The position numbers and the translations under genes are program-made. From NCBI GenBank assembly GCA_937996755.1, contig CALKUS010000300.1:1-5771 (forward strand): a stretch of DNA of 5,771 nucleotides. Direction: 5' to 3'. Each line of letters begins with the position of its first letter. Position 1 is the stretch's first letter. Origin of the DNA: an uncultured Pseudomonadota bacterium. GTDB taxonomy: Bacteria; Pseudomonadota; Gammaproteobacteria; Xanthomonadales; Ahniellaceae. Below are positions 1 through 5,771 of this stretch, piece by piece. The notes below the pieces were generated by a model. That model did no database searches and was not told the DNA's origin. It was given only the letters and a program-made list of their open reading frames with translations.

Positions 1-1
1 G

Positions 2-823
2 CTGCCGGACGCGCACGTCGAGGCGCCGACCGGCGGTTCGGTGATCCTCGCGGCGATCACGCTGAAGATCGGCGGCTACGGTTTCCTGCGCTTCGCGCTG
101 CCGATCACGCCGGACGCCTCGGCCTCGCTCGACTGGCTGATCCTGTCGCTGTCGCTGATCGCGGTCGTCTACATCGGTCTGGTCGCGCTGATCCAGCAGG
201 ACATGAAGAAGCTGATCGCGTACTCGTCGATCGCGCACATGGGCTTCGTCACGCTCGGCACGTTCATCGCGTTCGCGCTGGCGCGCGAGTCCGGCGACGC
301 CGACGCGGCGCGCCTCGGCATCCAGGGCGGCATGGTGCAGATGATCTCGCACGGCTTCGTGTCGGGCGCGCTCTTCTCGTGCGTCGGCGTGCTGTACGAC
401 CGCGTGCACAGCCGCATGATCAAGGACTACGGCGGCGTGGCGAACACGATGCCGTGGTTCGCCGCGTTCATGGTGCTGTTCGCGATGGCGAACAGCGGCC
501 TGCCGGGCACGTCCGGCTTCGTCGGTGAGTTCATGGTGATCCTCGCGAGCTTCCAGGCGCAGCCGTGGTTCGCGATCGGCGCGGCCGTGACGCTCGTCCT
601 GGGCGCCGCGTACACGCTGTGGCTCGTCAAGCGCGTGGTCTTCGGCGAAGTCGCGAACGCGCACGTCGCCGCGCTCACCGACATCAACATGCGAGAAGCG
701 ATCGTGCTCGGCACGTTCGCCGCATTCGTGCTGCTCGTCGGCCTGTGGCCGGCGCCGCTGATCGAGCTCATGGACGCGTCCATCGCGCAGCTCGTGAAGC
801 AGATTGCGATCAGCAAGGCCTGA
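2..823 (+). CDS. nuoM: NADH-quinone oxidoreductase subunit M, C-terminal part (5' end outside window)
   Basis: Antiporter-like, proton-pumping membrane subunit of respiratory complex I. The frame is open from base 2 and yields 273 residues, a little over half of a typical ~500-residue NuoM, so the true start lies upstream. Visible hallmarks, in fragment numbering: LPDAHVEAPT at residues 1-10 (the loop after the central transport helix); LKIGGYG, with Lys22 matching the conserved channel lysine (E. coli Lys265); QQDMKKLIAYSSIAHMGF at 65-82; and GLPGTSGFVGEFM near 166-177, with Glu176 matching the conserved C-terminal-half glutamate (E. coli Glu407). Several hydrophobic membrane segments follow one another throughout. 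It ends with TGA, 16 nt before nuoN, as in other nuo operons. Residue equivalences come from family knowledge; identification is very secure. Confidence 0.97.
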   Translation: MPDAHVEAPTGGSVILAAITLKIGGYGFLRFALPITPDASASLDWLILSLSLIAVVYIGLVALIQQDMKKLIAYSSIAHMGFVTLGTFIAFALARESGDADAARLGIQGGMVQMISHGFVSGALFSCVGVLYDRVHSRMIKDYGGVANTMPWFAAFMVLFAMANSGLPGTSGFVGEFMVILASFQAQPWFAIGAAVTLVLGAAYTLWLVKRVVFGEVANAHVAALTDINMREAIVLGTFAAFVLLVGLWPAPLIELMDASIAQLVKQIAISKA

Positions 824-839
824 CAGGAAAACCGATCCC

Positions 840-2294
840 ATGATTTCCCTGACCGACCTGATCGTCCTCGTGCCGGAGCTGTTCCTGACGGGCGCGATCT
901 GCGTGCTGCTCATCGCGGATCTCTTCGTGACGCAGCAGCGCCGCGGGCTTACCCACTTCCTCGCGATCGGCATCCTGCTGCTGTGCATCGTGCTGACGCT
1001 CCGCCCGCACTCGACCGGCGGCCTGCCGGCCGTGCAGATGGCGTTCGGCGGCATGTTCGTGCGCGACCTGCTGGCCGACCTGCTGAAGGTGTCGATCTAC
1101 GTCACGACGGCTGCCGTGTTCATTTACGCGAAGCCGTACCTGATGGCGCGCAACATGTTCCACGGCGAGTTCTACGTGCTGTGCCTCACGGCCGTGCTCG
1201 GCGCGATGTTCATGTGCTCGGCCGGCAACCTGCTGATCGTCTACCTCGGCCTCGAACTGCTGTCGCTGTCTTCCTACGCGCTCGTCGCGCTCAACCGCGA
1301 CTCGCCGCTGTCGTCGGAGGCCGCGATCAAGTACTTCGTGCTCGGCGCGATCGCGTCCGGCATGCTGCTGTACGGCGCGTCGATGATCTACGGCGCCACG
1401 GGCACGCTGGACCTGGCCACGATCCACGCGAAGGCGGCTGCGGGCTACGACCGCACGCTGATCTCGTTCGGCCTGACCTTCGTCGTGGTCGGGCTCGCGT
1501 TCAAGCTCGGCGCCGCGCCGTTCCACACCTGGATGCCCGACGTCTACGAGGGCTCGCCCACGGCCGTCACGCTCTTCATCTCGAGCACGCCGAAGATCGC
1601 CGCGTTCGGCATGCTCTACCGCGTGCTGGAGACCGGCCTGTCCGGCCTGATCGCCGACTGGCGCCCGATGATCGCGGTGCTCGCGTTCCTCTCGCTCGCG
1701 CTCGGCAACATCGTCGCGATCGCGCAGTCGAACCTGAAGCGCATGCTCGCGTATTCCACCGTGTCGCACGTCGGCTTCCTGCTGCTGGGCGTGCTGCCCG
1801 GCACGCCGGAGGGCTATGCGGCCGCCACGTTCTACGCCGTCACGTACGCGATCACGTCCACGGCCGCGTTCGGCCTCATCGTGCTGCTCTCGCGCGCCGG
1901 CTTCGAGGCGGAAGAGATCGACGACTTCAAGGGCCTGAACCAGCGCAGCCCGTGGTACGCGCTCGCGATGCTCATGGTGATGGCTTCGCAGGCCGGTGTG
2001 CCGGTGTGGGTGGGCTTCTTCGCGAAGTTCCAGGTGCTGAAGGCGGCACTGCAGACGCCGGGCATGCTGTGGCTCGCGCTCGCCGGCGCAGTGTTCACGG
2101 TGATCGGCGCGTTCTATTACCTCCGCGTGATCAAGGTGATGTACTTCGACGAGTCGAAGTCCGCCGATCGCCTCGTGCTGCCGGCCGACATGCCTTTCCG
2201 CTTCGTGCTGAGCCTGAATGGCCTCGCGTTGCTCGGCCTCGGCCTGTTCGGTGGGCCGCTGATGGCGCTGTGCCTGCAGGCGGTGTCGAGGTAG
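840..2294 (+). CDS. nuoN: NADH-quinone oxidoreductase subunit N
   Basis: Last subunit of the nuo operon and another antiporter-like proton-pumping membrane subunit of complex I. The product is 484 residues, against about 485 in E. coli, so it looks complete. ATG at 840 is chosen because AGGA (825-828) lies 11 nt upstream and the protein then begins MISLTDLIVLVPELF, typical of NuoN; the frame is open further upstream, but that stretch overlaps nuoM. Visible marks: YLGLELLSLSSYAL around 135-147, with Glu139 in the first half-channel; FKLGAAPFHTWMPDVYEGSP at 221-240, including Lys222; SSTPKIAAF, with Lys252; QSNLKRMLAYSTVSHVGF at 296-313; and GVPVWVGFFAKF at 386-397, with Lys396. These match the conserved pumping residues. 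About 14 hydrophobic segments are apparent. TAG at 2292 ends the operon; no further nuo gene follows. Confidence 0.98.
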   Translation: MISLTDLIVLVPELFLTGAICVLLIADLFVTQQRRGLTHFLAIGILLLCIVLTLRPHSTGGLPAVQMAFGGMFVRDLLADLLKVSIYVTTAAVFIYAKPYLMARNMFHGEFYVLCLTAVLGAMFMCSAGNLLIVYLGLELLSLSSYALVALNRDSPLSSEAAIKYFVLGAIASGMLLYGASMIYGATGTLDLATIHAKAAAGYDRTLISFGLTFVVVGLAFKLGAAPFHTWMPDVYEGSPTAVTLFISSTPKIAAFGMLYRVLETGLSGLIADWRPMIAVLAFLSLALGNIVAIAQSNLKRMLAYSTVSHVGFLLLGVLPGTPEGYAAATFYAVTYAITSTAAFGLIVLLSRAGFEAEEIDDFKGLNQRSPWYALAMLMVMASQAGVPVWVGFFAKFQVLKAALQTPGMLWLALAGAVFTVIGAFYYLRVIKVMYFDESKSADRLVLPADMPFRFVLSLNGLALLGLGLFGGPLMALCLQAVSR

Positions 2295-2317
2295 GAAAAT
2301 TTCGGTAGCGGCTTTTC

Positions 2318-2395
2318 GTAGGAGCCCACCCTGTGGGCGATCGCGGCTCGGCCACAGGGTGGCCTCGTACAATCGCGCACAGGGTGCGCTCCTAC
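2318..2395. repeat. REP-like palindromic element with three hairpin units
   Basis: The element begins GTAGGAGC (2318-2325) and ends with the exact reverse complement GCTCCTAC (2388-2395); the outer arms 2318-2343 and 2370-2395 pair with only three mismatches. Inside are three short hairpins sharing a CACCCTGTG core: GCCCACCCTGTGGGC (2324-2338), GGCCACAGGGTGGCC (2350-2364, core inverted) and GCGCACAGGGTGCGC (2375-2389, core inverted). Their centres are 25-26 bp apart. GTAG-headed palindromes of this general type, mobilised by RAYT transposases, are known in Stenotrophomonas and its relatives. Placing this one in that group is inference, because only one copy is visible. Lying 23 bp after nuoN, it may stabilise or terminate the nuo mRNA, although no T-run follows it. 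Confidence 0.8.
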
Positions 2396-2449
2396 CTCCG
2401 ATCGTATGAACGATTCATTGGCAATCGAACCGGATTTGCGCGTTCGGGG

Positions 2450-2478
2450 TTGATATTGCGGCCACCCGCCCCTAGAAT
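2450..2478 (+). promoter_or_regulatory. Sigma70 promoter of the initiator tRNA / rimP-nusA-infB unit
   Basis: A -35 box TTGATA (2450-2455) and a -10 box TAGAAT (2473-2478) are separated by exactly 17 bp; each departs from consensus at one position. Transcription would be expected to start near 2485, giving a 5' leader of about 7 nt before the tRNA. The stretch just after the -10 box (GCGCCGCC, 2481-2488) is GC-rich, as in stringently controlled stable-RNA promoters; that regulatory reading is inference. This is the only convincing promoter in the 517-bp gap between nuoN and rimP. Confidence 0.82.
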
Positions 2479-2491
2479 TCGCGCCGCCTGA

Positions 2492-2568
<77 letters not shown>

Positions 2569-2577
2569 AACGCACAT

Positions 2578-2606
2578 GGAAAAGGCTCCTCCGGGGGCCT
2601 TTTTCC
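2578..2606 (+). terminator. Intrinsic terminator directly after tRNA-fMet
   Basis: It starts 10 nt after the tRNA CCA. GGAAAAGGCTCC (2578-2589) pairs with a downstream arm ending GGCCTTTTTCC (2596-2606); the apical loop is TCCG (2590-2593) and there is one T:G pair. The A-rich/T-rich base provides both stem and U-tract (T2600-2604). The hairpin would release a short tRNA precursor. Because rimP downstream lacks an obvious promoter, termination here is presumably incomplete. Confidence 0.75.
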
Positions 2607-2730
2607 TTGGTGCCGCCGGCGCTGCGCGAGCAGTGCCGGTCGACATCCCCGGCCGCACGCGTGCGGTCGATGACGCGGGTGGGCTGGGCCTGTCGTGTGG
2701 CGTGCTGACGGTCGTCGTCGCGCGCGGCAC
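2607..2730 (+). promoter_or_regulatory. Structured leader region between tRNA-fMet and rimP
   Basis: This stretch holds no credible gene. It contains two strong hairpins. The first, at 2616-2639, has a 10-bp stem (CCGGCGCTGC with GCAGTGCCGG, one G:U pair) capped by a GCGA loop, a GNRA tetraloop. The second, at 2641-2675, centres on the perfect palindrome CCGCACGCGTGCGG (2653-2666), and its base is extended by CATC/GATG (2644-2647/2669-2672). Together with the flanking terminators this makes a four-hairpin leader. In E. coli the equivalent metY-to-rimP leader is processed by RNase III and the operon is autoregulated by NusA; assigning either role to these hairpins is inference. Confidence 0.5.
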
Positions 2731-2755
2731 GGTGGGTCCAAGGCCCACCTTTTTT
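2731..2755 (+). terminator. Second intrinsic terminator / possible attenuator ahead of rimP
   Basis: GGTGGG (2731-2736) pairs with CCCACC (2744-2749) around a 7-nt loop and is followed immediately by six T (2750-2755), then C and three more T. It is a textbook Rho-independent terminator, ending 56 nt before the rimP start. No promoter is evident between it and rimP, so it more likely modulates read-through into rimP-nusA-infB than fully isolates them. NusA is known to influence pausing and termination at such hairpins, which would make a feedback loop possible. Confidence 0.78.
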
Positions 2756-2811
2756 CTTTCTGCGCCCGGGAAATCCGGTCGTGGGGTTCGGATGGAGACG
2801 GACGGGGCCAC

Positions 2812-3330
2812 GTGAAGCACGACGAGCTGACGCAGCTGCTGTCGCCCGTGATCGCCTCGCTGGGGCTGGAATGCCTCGGCGTGGAGTACAGCCCGTATTC
2901 CGGCGCGAGCCTGCTGCGCATCTACATCGATGCGCCGGATCGCGCGGTCGACATCGACGATTGCGAGCGCGTGAGCCGCGAAGTGGCGGCACTGCTCGAC
3001 GTGGAGGATCCGATCAAGGGTCGCTACACGCTCGAGGTCTCGTCGCCCGGCCTCGACCGGCCGCTGTTCACGCCGGAGCAGTTCGCACGATTCGTCGGTC
3101 AGTCGGCGAAGCTTTCGTTGAACGTGCCGCTCGACGGCCGTCGTCGTTTCCAGGGCCCGATCAAGGCCGTGGACGGGACGCGGGTCACCATCGAGCAGGA
3201 CGGCAAGGACGTTGTGATCGAGCACGGCAACATGCTGAAGGCGAACCTGGTGCCCGAGTTCGAGCCGAAGGGCGAGAAGAAGGGCGGCGACAAGCCCGGC
3301 AAGGGCGGCAAGGCCAGGAAAAAGCACTGA
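2812..3330 (+). CDS. rimP: Ribosome maturation factor RimP
   Basis: Cytoplasmic factor needed for late assembly of the 30S subunit. The product is 172 residues (E. coli about 150). GTG at 2812 is chosen because the protein then begins MKHDELTQLLSPVIASLGLE, aligning with RimP N-termini; earlier in-frame starts would place the terminator at 2731-2755 inside the gene. The ribosome site is imperfect: GGAG (2794-2797) is 14 nt away and GGGG (2804-2807) only 4 nt away. Family marks: LGVEYSPYSGASLLRIYID (22-40), the DIDDCERVSREV stretch (47-58), the VSSPGLDRPL signature (76-85), and an Sm-like C-terminal domain from about 90 to 150. The last ~20 residues form a Lys/Gly-rich tail (KGEKKGGDKPGKGGKARKKH) beyond the E. 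coli length, plausibly an RNA contact. nusA starts 46 nt later. Confidence 0.95.
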   Translation: MKHDELTQLLSPVIASLGLECLGVEYSPYSGASLLRIYIDAPDRAVDIDDCERVSREVAALLDVEDPIKGRYTLEVSSPGLDRPLFTPEQFARFVGQSAKLSLNVPLDGRRRFQGPIKAVDGTRVTIEQDGKDVVIEHGNMLKANLVPEFEPKGEKKGGDKPGKGGKARKKH

Positions 3331-3364
3331 TACACGCACGGCGCGGCAGCAATCGGCGCGCGCC

Positions 3365-3376
3365 GGGAGAAGAGAG
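3365..3376 (+). promoter_or_regulatory. Ribosome binding site of nusA
   Basis: GGGAG (3365-3369) lies 7 nt before ATG 3377, in a purine-only run that continues to the start codon. It fixes the nusA start and is a stronger site than that of rimP. Confidence 0.8.
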
Positions 3377-4879
3377 ATGAGCAAGGAAATCCTGCTGGTT
3401 GTCGATGCGGTCGCGAACGAGAAGGGCGTCGCCAAGAACGTCATTTTCGACGCGATGGAAGCAGCGCTCGCGTCCGCCGCGAAGAAGCGCTATCCCGACG
3501 ACGTCGCGATGCGCGTTTCGATCGACCGCAACTCGGGCGACTACGAAACGTTCCGCCGCTGGGAAGTGGTGGCCGACGACATCGTGATGGAATCGCCCGA
3601 CCGGCAGATCCGCCTGATGGATGCCGTCGACGTGAAGCCCGACTCGCAGGTGGGCGACTTCCTCGAGGAGCAGGTCGAGAACGCCGAGTTCGGCCGCATC
3701 GCCGCACAGGCCGCGAAGCAGGTGATCGTGCAGCGCGTGCGCGAAGCCGAGCGCGCGCAGGTCGTGGACGCGTTCAAGGACCGCGTCGGCGAGCTCGTGA
3801 CGGGCATCGTGAAGCGCGTCGAGCGCGGCAGCGTGTACGTCGACCTCGGCGGCAACGCCGAGGCGTTCATCCCGCGCGAGAAGGCCATCCCGCGCGAGAA
3901 CGTGCGCCCGGGCGACCGCCTCCGTGGCTACCTCTACGAGGTTCGCGCCGAAGCGCGCGGCCCGCAGCTGTTCGTCTCGCGCACCGCGCCGGAGTTCATG
4001 ATCGAGCTGTTCAAGCTCGAAGTGCCGGAAGTGGGCCAGGGCCTGGTCGAGATCAAGGGCGCCGCGCGCGACCCGGGCGACCGCGCGAAGATCGCGGTCA
4101 AGTCGAACGACCATCGCACCGATCCCATCGGCGCGTGCATCGGCATGCGCGGTTCGCGCGTGCAGGCCGTGTCGAACGAGCTCAACGGCGAGCGCGTCGA
4201 CATCGTGCTGTGGAACGACAATCCGGCGCAGTTCGTGATCAACGCGATGGCGCCCGCCGCCGTCGAGTCGATCATCGTCGACGAAGAAAAGCACTCGATG
4301 GACATCGCGGTCGCCGAGACCGAGCTCAGCAAGGCCATCGGCCGCGGCGGCCAGAACGTGCGCCTCGCCAGCAAGCTCACGGGCTGGCAGCTCAACGTGA
4401 TGACGCAGGCCGACGTGCAGCAGAAGACGGAAGCGGAGCAGGAGGCCGCGCGCCAGCTGTTCGCCGAGAAGCTGGAAGTGGACGCGGAGATCGCGTCGAT
4501 CCTGGTGCAGGAAGGATTCTCCTCGATCGAGGAAATCGCCTACGTGCCGGCGTCCGAGCTGCTCGCGGTGGAGGAGTTCGACGAGGACATCGTGGAGGAG
4601 CTCCGCGCGCGTGCGCGCGACGCGCTGCTCACGCAGATGATCCAGGCCGAGGAAGTGCTGGACGAGAACGCGCCGAGCGACGACCTGCTGTCGCTGGACG
4701 GCATGGACGAGGCGACCGCCTTTGCCCTGTCGGAGCGCGGCGTGCGCACGCTCGAGGATCTCGCCGACCTCGCCGTGGACGAGATCACGGACATCGACGG
4801 CATGGACGAGGATCGTGCCGCGAAGCTGATCATGGCGGCTCGCGCGCCGATGATCGCGAAACTGGAACAGGGTGGCTGA
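3377..4879 (+). CDS. nusA: Transcription termination/antitermination factor NusA
   Basis: RNA polymerase-associated elongation factor that modulates pausing, intrinsic termination and rRNA antitermination. The product is 500 residues, close to E. coli NusA (495), and complete. Domains in order: polymerase-binding N-terminal domain (about 1-130, starting MSKEILLVVDAVANEKG); S1 domain (about 135-200, GIVKRVERGSVYVDLG, then EAFIPRE); KH1 (about 235-285) with loop GMRG at 256-259; KH2 (about 300-345) with loop GRGG at 322-325; and two acidic repeats typical of gammaproteobacteria (about 368-417, FSSIEEIAYVPASELL; and about 440-493, RTLEDLADLAVDEITDIDG). Both KH loops are intact, so RNA binding should be normal. 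It lies between rimP and infB as in most bacteria. Autoregulation through the leader upstream of rimP is likely by analogy with E. coli. Confidence 0.98.
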   Translation: MSKEILLVVDAVANEKGVAKNVIFDAMEAALASAAKKRYPDDVAMRVSIDRNSGDYETFRRWEVVADDIVMESPDRQIRLMDAVDVKPDSQVGDFLEEQVENAEFGRIAAQAAKQVIVQRVREAERAQVVDAFKDRVGELVTGIVKRVERGSVYVDLGGNAEAFIPREKAIPRENVRPGDRLRGYLYEVRAEARGPQLFVSRTAPEFMIELFKLEVPEVGQGLVEIKGAARDPGDRAKIAVKSNDHRTDPIGACIGMRGSRVQAVSNELNGERVDIVLWNDNPAQFVINAMAPAAVESIIVDEEKHSMDIAVAETELSKAIGRGGQNVRLASKLTGWQLNVMTQADVQQKTEAEQEAARQLFAEKLEVDAEIASILVQEGFSSIEEIAYVPASELLAVEEFDEDIVEELRARARDALLTQMIQAEEVLDENAPSDDLLSLDGMDEATAFALSERGVRTLEDLADLAVDEITDIDGMDEDRAAKLIMAARAPMIAKLEQGG

Positions 4880-4922
4880 GCGCGGGTGGAAAGGTAGTAC
4901 CGAGTACCCCACGCACATCCGC

Positions 4923-4927
4923 GGAGA
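4923..4927 (+). promoter_or_regulatory. Ribosome binding site of infB
   Basis: GGAGA (4923-4927) precedes ATG 4937 by about 9-10 nt, within the 57-nt gap after the nusA stop. It supports the infB start, whose product begins MSDVTVRQLANVL as expected for IF2. Confidence 0.7.
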
Positions 4928-4936
4928 ACTGAACCA

Positions 4937-5771
4937 ATGTCCGACGTAACCGTTCGCCAACTCGCCAACGTGCTCGCCTTGTCCGTGGACAAGCTGCTCG
5001 AGCAGCTGTCCGAGGCCGGCATGAAATTCTCCGGTCCCGACCAGGTCGTGACGAGCACGGAGAAGGTCAAGCTGCTCGGCTTCCTGCGTCGCCAGCACGG
5101 CAAGCGCGAAGCGCCGGCCGAGCAGGCCGCGGGCCCGAGCCAGATCACGCTGCGCCGCAAGCACGTGACCGAGATCACCGTCCCCACGGGCGCCGCGCGC
5201 GGCAAGACCGTGAACGTGGAAGTGCGCCAGAAGCGCACCTACGTGAAGCGCAGCGTCGTCGACGAGCAGCAGGGCAGCCCGGACGCCGAGCGCGAGGACG
5301 CGCTGGCGAAGCTGAAGGAATCGGAAGCGCGTCGCGCGGCCGAGGAAGCTTCGCTGCAGGCGGCCGACGCGAAGAAGCGCGCCGAGGAAGAGGCACGGAA
5401 GGCCGAGGAAGAAGCGAAGCGCGCCGCCGAAGAAGCGAAGCGCATCGCCGACGAGGTCGGGATGCAGGTCAACCCGGGGGCCGTGGAGCGACCGGTGAGC
5501 TACGAGTACATGTCGTGCGCGAAGATCTTGGCGCAGATCGAATTCTCGAACACCGAGACCGTTCCCGGCAAGCCCAACGAGGTGCTCAACCCGCTGACCG
5601 CGATGCCCACCGGGATCAGCGGCCTGAGCCCGGCCGGCCAGGTGCGCGCGGTCGGCTTCACCCGTGGCGGGCGCCGGGTGCTGGCCCTCTCCCACGTGTC
5701 CGATCTGTTGTTCGTGTTCGACGAGACCACCGCCCACGCCAGCTCGCGCACGGCGCTGCTCCTCGACGGCT
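4937..5771 (+). CDS. infB: Translation initiation factor IF-2, N-terminal part (runs off window; C-terminal third of fragment anomalous)
   Basis: GTPase that brings fMet-tRNA to the 30S subunit and promotes subunit joining. The frame is open to the window end (278 codons), whereas gammaproteobacterial IF2 is usually near 870-900 residues, so the GTPase domain (GHVDHGKT loop) is not reached. Residues 1-54 match the IF2 N-terminal domain (VRQLANVLALSVDKLLEQLS, then AGMKFSGPDQVVTSTEKVKL, LGFLRRQHG). Residues 69-105 match the IF2-associated domain (ITLRRKHVTEITV, then VNVEVRQKRTYVKR). Residues 119-174 form a charged Ala/Glu/Lys/Arg heptad coil. From residue 175 (base 5459) the sequence no longer looks like IF2: it is ordered, strand-rich and uses different codons. 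Bases 4937-5458 are confidently infB; the remainder may be foreign sequence joined in frame. Confidence 0.9.
   Translation, partial: MSDVTVRQLANVLALSVDKLLEQLSEAGMKFSGPDQVVTSTEKVKLLGFLRRQHGKREAPAEQAAGPSQITLRRKHVTEITVPTGAARGKTVNVEVRQKRTYVKRSVVDEQQGSPDAEREDALAKLKESEARRAAEEASLQAADAKKRAEEEARKAEEEAKRAAEEAKRIADEVGMQVNPGAVERPVSYEYMSCAKILAQIEFSNTETVPGKPNEVLNPLTAMPTGISGLSPAGQVRAVGFTRGGRRVLALSHVSDLLFVFDETTAHASSRTALLLDG
5408..5443 (+). repeat. Heptad-spaced direct repeat in the infB coiled coil
   Basis: GAAGAAGCGAAGCGC occurs exactly at 5408-5422 and again at 5429-5443, a 21-bp period equal to one seven-residue heptad (EEAKR repeated as AEEEAKR, AAEEAKR, after AEEEARK). It is a natural product of coil evolution. 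It ends 15 bp before the point where the reading frame stops resembling IF2, so it is also a likely site for recombination or an assembly error. Confidence 0.75.
5459..5771 (+). other. Unassigned coding segment fused in frame to infB; beta-propeller-like, probable chimeric join
   Basis: These 104 codons stay open in the infB frame and have very high third-position GC, so they look like real coding DNA read in this frame. The protein contains AMPTGISGLS, then VRAVGFTRGGRRVLALSHVS and DLLFVFDETT. The pattern of a hydrophobic strand, Gly-Gly-Arg turn, hydrophobic strand and 'FVFD' resembles a blade of YncE/WD40-type beta-propellers of the 'aFspdGkrlyvs...vfD' form. Codon use shifts: by hand count 4 of 10 glycines use GGG here, against none in nusA or in infB before 5459, and ACC replaces ACG as the dominant Thr codon. 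IF2 should have a low-complexity linker at this point. The protein's identity is not recognised; the propeller reading is weak, the discontinuity is strong. Confidence 0.55.

Noticed and set aside
810..2372. Long antisense open frame (520 codons) opposite nuoN
   Set aside because: Its product is dominated by Arg, His, Glu and Ala with no domain or membrane pattern, the usual result of reading a high-GC gene backwards. nuoN on the + strand is unmistakable.
2411..2427. Small inverted repeat CGATT/AATCG just upstream of the tRNA promoter as a possible operator
   Set aside because: Five base pairs around a 7-nt spacer is easily met by chance, and nothing else there suggests a regulator site.
2418..2446. 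TTGGCA (2418-2423) as an alternative -35 box
   Set aside because: At 17 bp downstream there is only CGTTCG, with no TA-rich -10 element; TTGATA/TAGAAT is far better.
2695..2811. Longer rimP starting at GTG 2695 (211 codons)
   Set aside because: The extra N-terminus would be encoded by the terminator hairpin and U-tract, has no similarity to RimP, and lacks a ribosome site; GTG 2812 gives the normal N-terminus.
2576..2815. Small + strand frame between the tRNA and rimP (79 codons)
   Set aside because: It begins inside the first terminator hairpin, crosses the second one, has no ribosome binding site, and its product shows no recognisable pattern.
4880..4936. Possible terminator or promoter between nusA and infB
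   Set aside because: Only a weak GGTA/TACC pairing is present (near 4893-4908), with no T-run and no -10/-35 pair; the two genes look co-transcribed.
3185..5737. 850-codon antisense open frame opposite rimP, nusA and infB
   Set aside because: It spans three real genes and the suspected join, and its composition (Leu/Arg/His/Asp/Val-rich) is that of a high-GC shadow frame.
5459..5771. Recognised mobile element or phage gene at the window end
   Set aside because: No terminal repeats, integrase or transposase motifs are visible, and the sequence runs off the window; only a coding discontinuity can be supported.

Overview
The window is a stretch of high-GC (about two-thirds by eye) gammaproteobacterial chromosome. 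It most resembles the Lysobacteraceae/Xanthomonadaceae (Lysobacter, Luteimonas, Xanthomonas and relatives). That placement rests on the protein sequences of RimP, NusA and the start of IF2, on the strong use of GCG, CGC, TCG and GGC codons, and on a GTAG-headed palindromic repeat of the sort common between genes in that family. Every gene is on the + strand and all are core housekeeping genes.

Layout. (1) 2-2294: the end of a respiratory complex I (nuo) operon, with the 3' half of nuoM followed 16 nt later by a complete nuoN. (2) 2295-2491: a gap holding a three-unit REP-like palindromic repeat (2318-2395) and then a clear sigma70 promoter (2450-2478). (3) 2492-2568: an initiator tRNA-fMet with encoded CCA, followed at once by an intrinsic terminator (2578-2606). 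(4) 2607-2811: a highly structured, apparently non-coding leader that ends in a second strong intrinsic terminator (2731-2755), just 56 nt before rimP. (5) 2812-4879: rimP and nusA. (6) 4937 to the window end: the start of infB.

The tRNA-fMet - rimP - nusA - infB order is the same as the metY-rimP-nusA-infB operon of E. coli. It groups an initiator tRNA, a 30S maturation factor, a transcription elongation/termination factor and the initiation factor that recruits fMet-tRNA. I see no promoter between the tRNA and rimP. The likely arrangement is one promoter ahead of the tRNA, with rimP-nusA-infB expressed by read-through of two terminators, a natural place for NusA to regulate its own synthesis.

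Three things stand out. First, the infB reading frame stops looking like IF2 at about 5459: the last ~313 bases stay open in frame, but they encode a folded, beta-propeller-like sequence with different codon use where IF2 should have its charged/Ala-Pro linker. A chimeric join or misassembly is the leading explanation. Second, the initiator tRNA has a U1:U72 mismatch instead of the classical C1:A72. Third, the intergenic repeat consists of three hairpins with a shared core and compensating stem changes. I see no clear novel biological system; the rest is ordinary core genome.
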